From: Pseudomonas fluorescens
GTDB taxonomy: Bacteria; Pseudomonadota; Gammaproteobacteria; Pseudomonadales; Pseudomonadaceae
Direction: 5' to 3'
NCBI RefSeq assembly: GCF_902497895.1
Contig: NZ_CABVHQ010000026.1
Location: 1-64,000, forward strand
Length of the DNA: 64,000 nucleotides
Within the stretch, counting starts at the first letter, position 1; each line of letters starts with the position of its first letter. The notes below the pieces were generated by a model. That model had not been told where the DNA came from, searched no databases, and worked only from the letters and a program-made list of their open reading frames with translations. Both the position numbers and the translations under genes were made by a program. Below are positions 60,887 through 64,000 of this stretch, piece after piece.

Positions 60887-61909
60887 TCATGATCGCGGAT
60901 CAAAGGCGTCGCGCAACGCCTCGCCGATAAACACCAGCAACGAAAGAATCAGCGCCAGGGTGAAAAACGCCGTCAGGCCCAACCAGGGCGCTTGCAGGTT
61001 CTGTTTGCCCTGGCCGATCAGTTCGCCCAGCGAGGCGCTGCCGGCGGGCATGCCGAAGCCGAGGAAGTCCAGGGCGGTGAGGGTGGAAATCGCCCCGGTA
61101 AGAATGAACGGCAAGTAACTCAACGTAGCGTTCATCGCATTGGGCAGGATGTGCCGCACGATCACCTTGCGGTCGGTCAGGCCCAGAGCCCGGGCAGCCT
61201 TGACGTATTCCAGGTTGCGCCCACGCAGGAACTCGGCGCGCACCACGTCCACCAGCGCCAACCAGGAAAACAGCGCCATGATCCCCAGCAGCCACCAGAA
61301 ATTCGGTTCGACAAAGCCCGAGAGGATGATCAGCAGGTACAGCACCGGCAGCCCTGACCAGACTTCCAGCAGCCGCTGGCCGAGCAGATCGACCCAGCCA
61401 CCGTAGTAACCCTGCAGGGCGCCGGCGGCGATGCCGATCAACGCGCTGATAAACGTCAGCGCCAGGGCAAACAGGATCGACACCCGGGCGCCGAAAATCA
61501 CCCGCGCCATGACGTCGCGGGCCTGATCATCGGTGCCGAGCCAGTTCACCTTCGACGGCGGGCTGGGGGCGGGTTGGGTGAGCTCGTAGTTGGGGGTATC
61601 GTCATTGAACGGAATCGGCGGGAACAGCATCCAGCCGCCACCCTGGCGGATAAGCTGCTGCACATAATCGCTGCGGTAATCGGCCTGGAACGGCAGCTGG
61701 CCGCCGAACTCCTGCTCGGTGTAGCGCTTGAATACCGGGAAATACAGCGAATCCTGATAGCTGAGCACCAGCGGTTTGTCATTGGCGATCAATTCACCGC
61801 CCAGGGTCAGGGTGAACAGGCCGATAAACAGCCACAGCGACCACCAGCCACGGCGGTTTTTCTTGAAACGCTCGAAGCGCCGACGGCCCAGGGGCGAGAG
61901 TCTGAACAT
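60887..61909 (-). CDS. yejE: ABC transporter permease YejE
   Basis: A 340-residue permease (341 in E. coli). One helix lies near the N-terminus after a basic stretch (RRRFERFKKNRRGWW), then a large periplasmic loop with WLGTDDQARDVMARVIFGARVS, and a C-terminal block of five helices with the EAA-type loop (RAEFLRGRNLEYVKAARALGLTDRKVIVRHILPNAMN). It starts within the yejB stop codon (1-nt overlap), indicating coupled translation. Confidence 0.94.
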   Translation of the reverse strand: MFRLSPLGRRRFERFKKNRRGWWSLWLFIGLFTLTLGGELIANDKPLVLSYQDSLYFPVFKRYTEQEFGGQLPFQADYRSDYVQQLIRQGGGWMLFPPIPFNDDTPNYELTQPAPSPPSKVNWLGTDDQARDVMARVIFGARVSILFALALTFISALIGIAAGALQGYYGGWVDLLGQRLLEVWSGLPVLYLLIILSGFVEPNFWWLLGIMALFSWLALVDVVRAEFLRGRNLEYVKAARALGLTDRKVIVRHILPNAMNATLSYLPFILTGAISTLTALDFLGFGMPAGSASLGELIGQGKQNLQAPWLGLTAFFTLALILSLLVFIGEALRDAFDPRS

Positions 61910-62967
61910 CAGGCGTTCCTCGCGGCAAAGTCGATACGCGGGTCGACCAGGGTGTAGCAGAGGTCGCCGATGAGTTTTATCAGCAGGCCGAACAGGGTGA
62001 AGATAAACAGCGAGCCGAATACCACCGGGTAATCCCGCGAGACCGCTGCTTCGTAACTCATGCGGCCCAGGCCGTCGAGGGAGAAGATCACTTCGATCAA
62101 CAAGGAGCCGGCGAAAAACACACTGATGAACGCCTGGGGAATCCCCGAGACCACCAGCAGCATCGCATTGCGAAACACATGGCCATAGAGCACTCGCCGC
62201 TCGCTCAGGCCTTTGGCGCGGGCGGTGACCACGTACTGCCGGGTGATTTCATTGAGGAACGAGTTCTTGGTGAGAATGGTCAGCGTGGCGAAGCCGCCGA
62301 TCACCAACGAGGTGACGGGCAGTACCAGGTGCCAGAAGTAATCGGCGATTTTGCCGAGGGTCGACAGCTGTTCGAAATTGTCCGAGACCAGGCCGCGCAC
62401 CGGGAACCAATTCAGCGAGGTGCCGCCAGCGAACACCACGATCAGGAACATGGCGAACAGAAACGCCGGCATGGCATAGCCGACGATAATCGCGGTACTG
62501 CTCCAGATGTCGAAATGGCTGCCGTGATGCACCGCTTTGCGAATGCCCAGGGGGATCGACACCAGGTAGGTGATGAGCGTCGCCCAGAGCCCGAGGGAGA
62601 TGGTCACCGGCATCTTGTCGAGTATCAGGTCGGTGACCGTCGCACCGCGAAAGAAGCTCTTGCCGAAGTCCAGCCGGGCATAGCTCTTGAGCATCAGCCA
62701 CAGCCGTTCCGGTGCCGGTTTGTCGAAGCCGTACTGCTTTTCGATGTCCTTGATCAGCTTCGGGTCGAGGCCGCGACTGGCCCGCGAGCCATGGTTCATG
62801 GACTCACTGGAACCACCGATCCCCGCGCCGCCGATCCCTTGCAGGTGAGCGATGGCCTGTTCCACCGGGCCGCCTGGCGCCGCCTGGACAATGACGAAGT
62901 TGACCAGCAGGATCATCAGCAGGGTCGGGATGATCAATAGCAAGCGCCGCAGTATGTAAGCCAGCAT
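61909..62967 (-). CDS. yejB: ABC transporter permease YejB
   Basis: A 352-residue permease of the DppB/OppB class. It starts [24 protein letters not shown], has [39 protein letters not shown], and an EAA loop ([34 protein letters not shown]). ATG at 62967 overlaps the yejA stop by one base; the frame is open further upstream only because it lies within yejA. It pairs with YejE to form the membrane pore. Confidence 0.94.
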   Translation of the reverse strand: MLAYILRRLLLIIPTLLMILLVNFVIVQAAPGGPVEQAIAHLQGIGGAGIGGSSESMNHGSRASRGLDPKLIKDIEKQYGFDKPAPERLWLMLKSYARLDFGKSFFRGATVTDLILDKMPVTISLGLWATLITYLVSIPLGIRKAVHHGSHFDIWSSTAIIVGYAMPAFLFAMFLIVVFAGGTSLNWFPVRGLVSDNFEQLSTLGKIADYFWHLVLPVTSLVIGGFATLTILTKNSFLNEITRQYVVTARAKGLSERRVLYGHVFRNAMLLVVSGIPQAFISVFFAGSLLIEVIFSLDGLGRMSYEAAVSRDYPVVFGSLFIFTLFGLLIKLIGDLCYTLVDPRIDFAARNA

Positions 62968-64000
62968 CAATGCGGCCCTCCGGGTTTGCCGCGGCGAATG
63001 CGCTCGGCGGCCATTTGTTCGTTGGTCAAGGGAATGCTGCTGGTTTCCCACCAGGTTTCGATGGCTTCGTCATTGCTGGCTTGCACCGCGGGCCTGCCGA
63101 AACGGTTCCACCACACGGTGGAGGTTCCCGGTGGGTAGTAGTTGGGAATCCAGTAGTAGTTCCACTGCAGCACCCGGTCCAGGGCATGGGCGTAACGCAG
63201 CATCTGCGGCTGAGTAGTGGCTTTGACCAGGCCGCTGATCAAACTGTCGACCGCCGGATTCTTCAGGGCCATGTAGTTATTGGAACCGGGGTCATTGGCC
63301 GAGGCCGAGCCAAAGTAGTTGTACAGCTCCATGCCCGGTGAAGTGGTGACCGGGTAGCCGGTGACGATCATGTCGTAGTCCCGGGCCATCAGCCGGTTCA
63401 CATACTGCGAGGAGTCGATGCGCCGAATGTTCAGGGTGATGCCGATCTGCGCCAGGGTGCGCTTGTAAGGCAGCAGCAGGCGGTCAATGCCGCTTTGAGT
63501 GTTGAGGAAGGTGAAACTCAGGGGTTCGCCCGCGGCATTGACCAGCTGATCACCGTCCGGTTTCCAGCCGGCCTTTTCGAGCAGGGCCAGTGCCTGCAAC
63601 TGTTTGTCGCGGATCAGGCCGCTGCCATCGGTCTTCGGCGCTTCGAATACCTGGGTGAAGACTTCATCGGGAATCTGTCCGCGCAACGGCTCGAGGATTG
63701 CCAGCTCGCCCGCATCGGGAAGGGCCCGGGCCGCCAGTGCGGTATTGGAGAAGTAGCTCTGCTGGCGGATATACATGTCACGCATCATCTGCCGGTTGCT
63801 CCACTCGAAGTCCCAGAGCATCGCCAGCGCCTGGCGCACTCGGCGATCCTGGAACATCGGGTTTTGCAGATTGAACACAAAGCCCTGGGAGGGTTGCGGT
63901 GCCTCTTTGGCCAGATGGGCTTTCTGCAGGCGGCCATCGCTCAGGGCCGGGCCTTCGTAACCGATGGAGAAGCCGGTGGCCGAGAATTCCCGGTTGTAGT
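62967..64000 (-). CDS. yejA: Extracellular solute-binding protein YejA-like, C-terminal part (partial)
   Basis: About 344 codons of a family-5 (oligopeptide-type) periplasmic binding protein; the N-terminus and signal peptide lie beyond the window edge at 64000. Visible landmarks are [53 protein letters not shown] and the terminal [28 protein letters not shown], close to YejA-type proteins that bind oligopeptides and microcin C. It is the first visible gene of yejA-yejB-yejE-yejF. Confidence 0.92.
   Translation of the reverse strand, partial: YNREFSATGFSIGYEGPALSDGRLQKAHLAKEAPQPSQGFVFNLQNPMFQDRRVRQALAMLWDFEWSNRQMMRDMYIRQQSYFSNTALAARALPDAGELAILEPLRGQIPDEVFTQVFEAPKTDGSGLIRDKQLQALALLEKAGWKPDGDQLVNAAGEPLSFTFLNTQSGIDRLLLPYKRTLAQIGITLNIRRIDSSQYVNRLMARDYDMIVTGYPVTTSPGMELYNYFGSASANDPGSNNYMALKNPAVDSLISGLVKATTQPQMLRYAHALDRVLQWNYYWIPNYYPPGTSTVWWNRFGRPAVQASNDEAIETWWETSSIPLTNEQMAAERIRRGKPGGPH

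Overview
The window reads as the chromosome of a fluorescent pseudomonad (Pseudomonas fluorescens species complex). The evidence is the strong G+C bias at codon third positions, the protein families present, and the dense scatter of REP/REPIN palindromes typical of that group. About 50 genes are supported, most with clear relatives. I see no tRNA, rRNA, CRISPR array, transposase or integrase.

Layout. (1) 1-5310: the end of a type VI secretion cluster (tssA 3' end, tssF, tssG, tssJ, tssE and an ImpA_N-OmpA fusion). (2) 5541-7913: an SCP2 protein and a histidine phosphatase on the minus strand, divergent from sohB. (3) 8110-17527: an AT-richer accessory block with a small unknown gene and two very large tandem toxin/effector genes. 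Both carry leucine-rich repeats and a NEL-type E3 ubiquitin-ligase-like tail that appears to lack the catalytic cysteine. (4) 17582-25156: sulfite reductase (cysI) with its DUF934 partner, two small membrane proteins, a repeat-rich 860 bp gap, and metH. (5) 25281-29384: a third giant toxin of the same superfamily, ending in a TIKI/Pasteurella-toxin-C2-like domain, lodged between metH and nfuA. (6) 30345-40096: cobalamin genes in two divergent units (cbtB-cbtA-cobE-cobM and cobW-cobN-chlD), each behind its own cobalamin riboswitch. (7) 40187-50311: phospholipase-D-like protein, DHA2 exporter with divergent LysR regulator, TerC protein, Phd/RelE toxin-antitoxin pair, RidA plus amino acid deaminase, parvulin. 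(8) 50368-58982: hybrid sensor kinase and a 3-hydroxybutyrate/acetoacetate operon (GntP permease, dehydrogenase, acetoacetyl-CoA synthetase) with a sigma-54 promoter, palindromic activator sites and an adjacent sigma-54 activator gene. (9) 59001-64000: a small HTH protein and the yejABEF peptide/microcin-C importer, with yejA cut by the window edge.

Most notable: the ChlI-like ATPase ORF and the VWA ORF downstream look like one chlD gene read through a programmed -1 frameshift. There is an in-frame A_AAA_AAG heptamer, a 6-nt spacer holding the zero-frame stop, then a 13-bp stem-loop, and the VWA frame has no ATG/GTG/TTG start before 39560. One gene would then give both a 335-residue ChlI-like subunit and a 554-residue ChlD-like subunit for the CobN cobalt chelatase. 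Second in interest are the three giant toxins, which interrupt housekeeping gene order at two points and carry three different C-terminal payloads.
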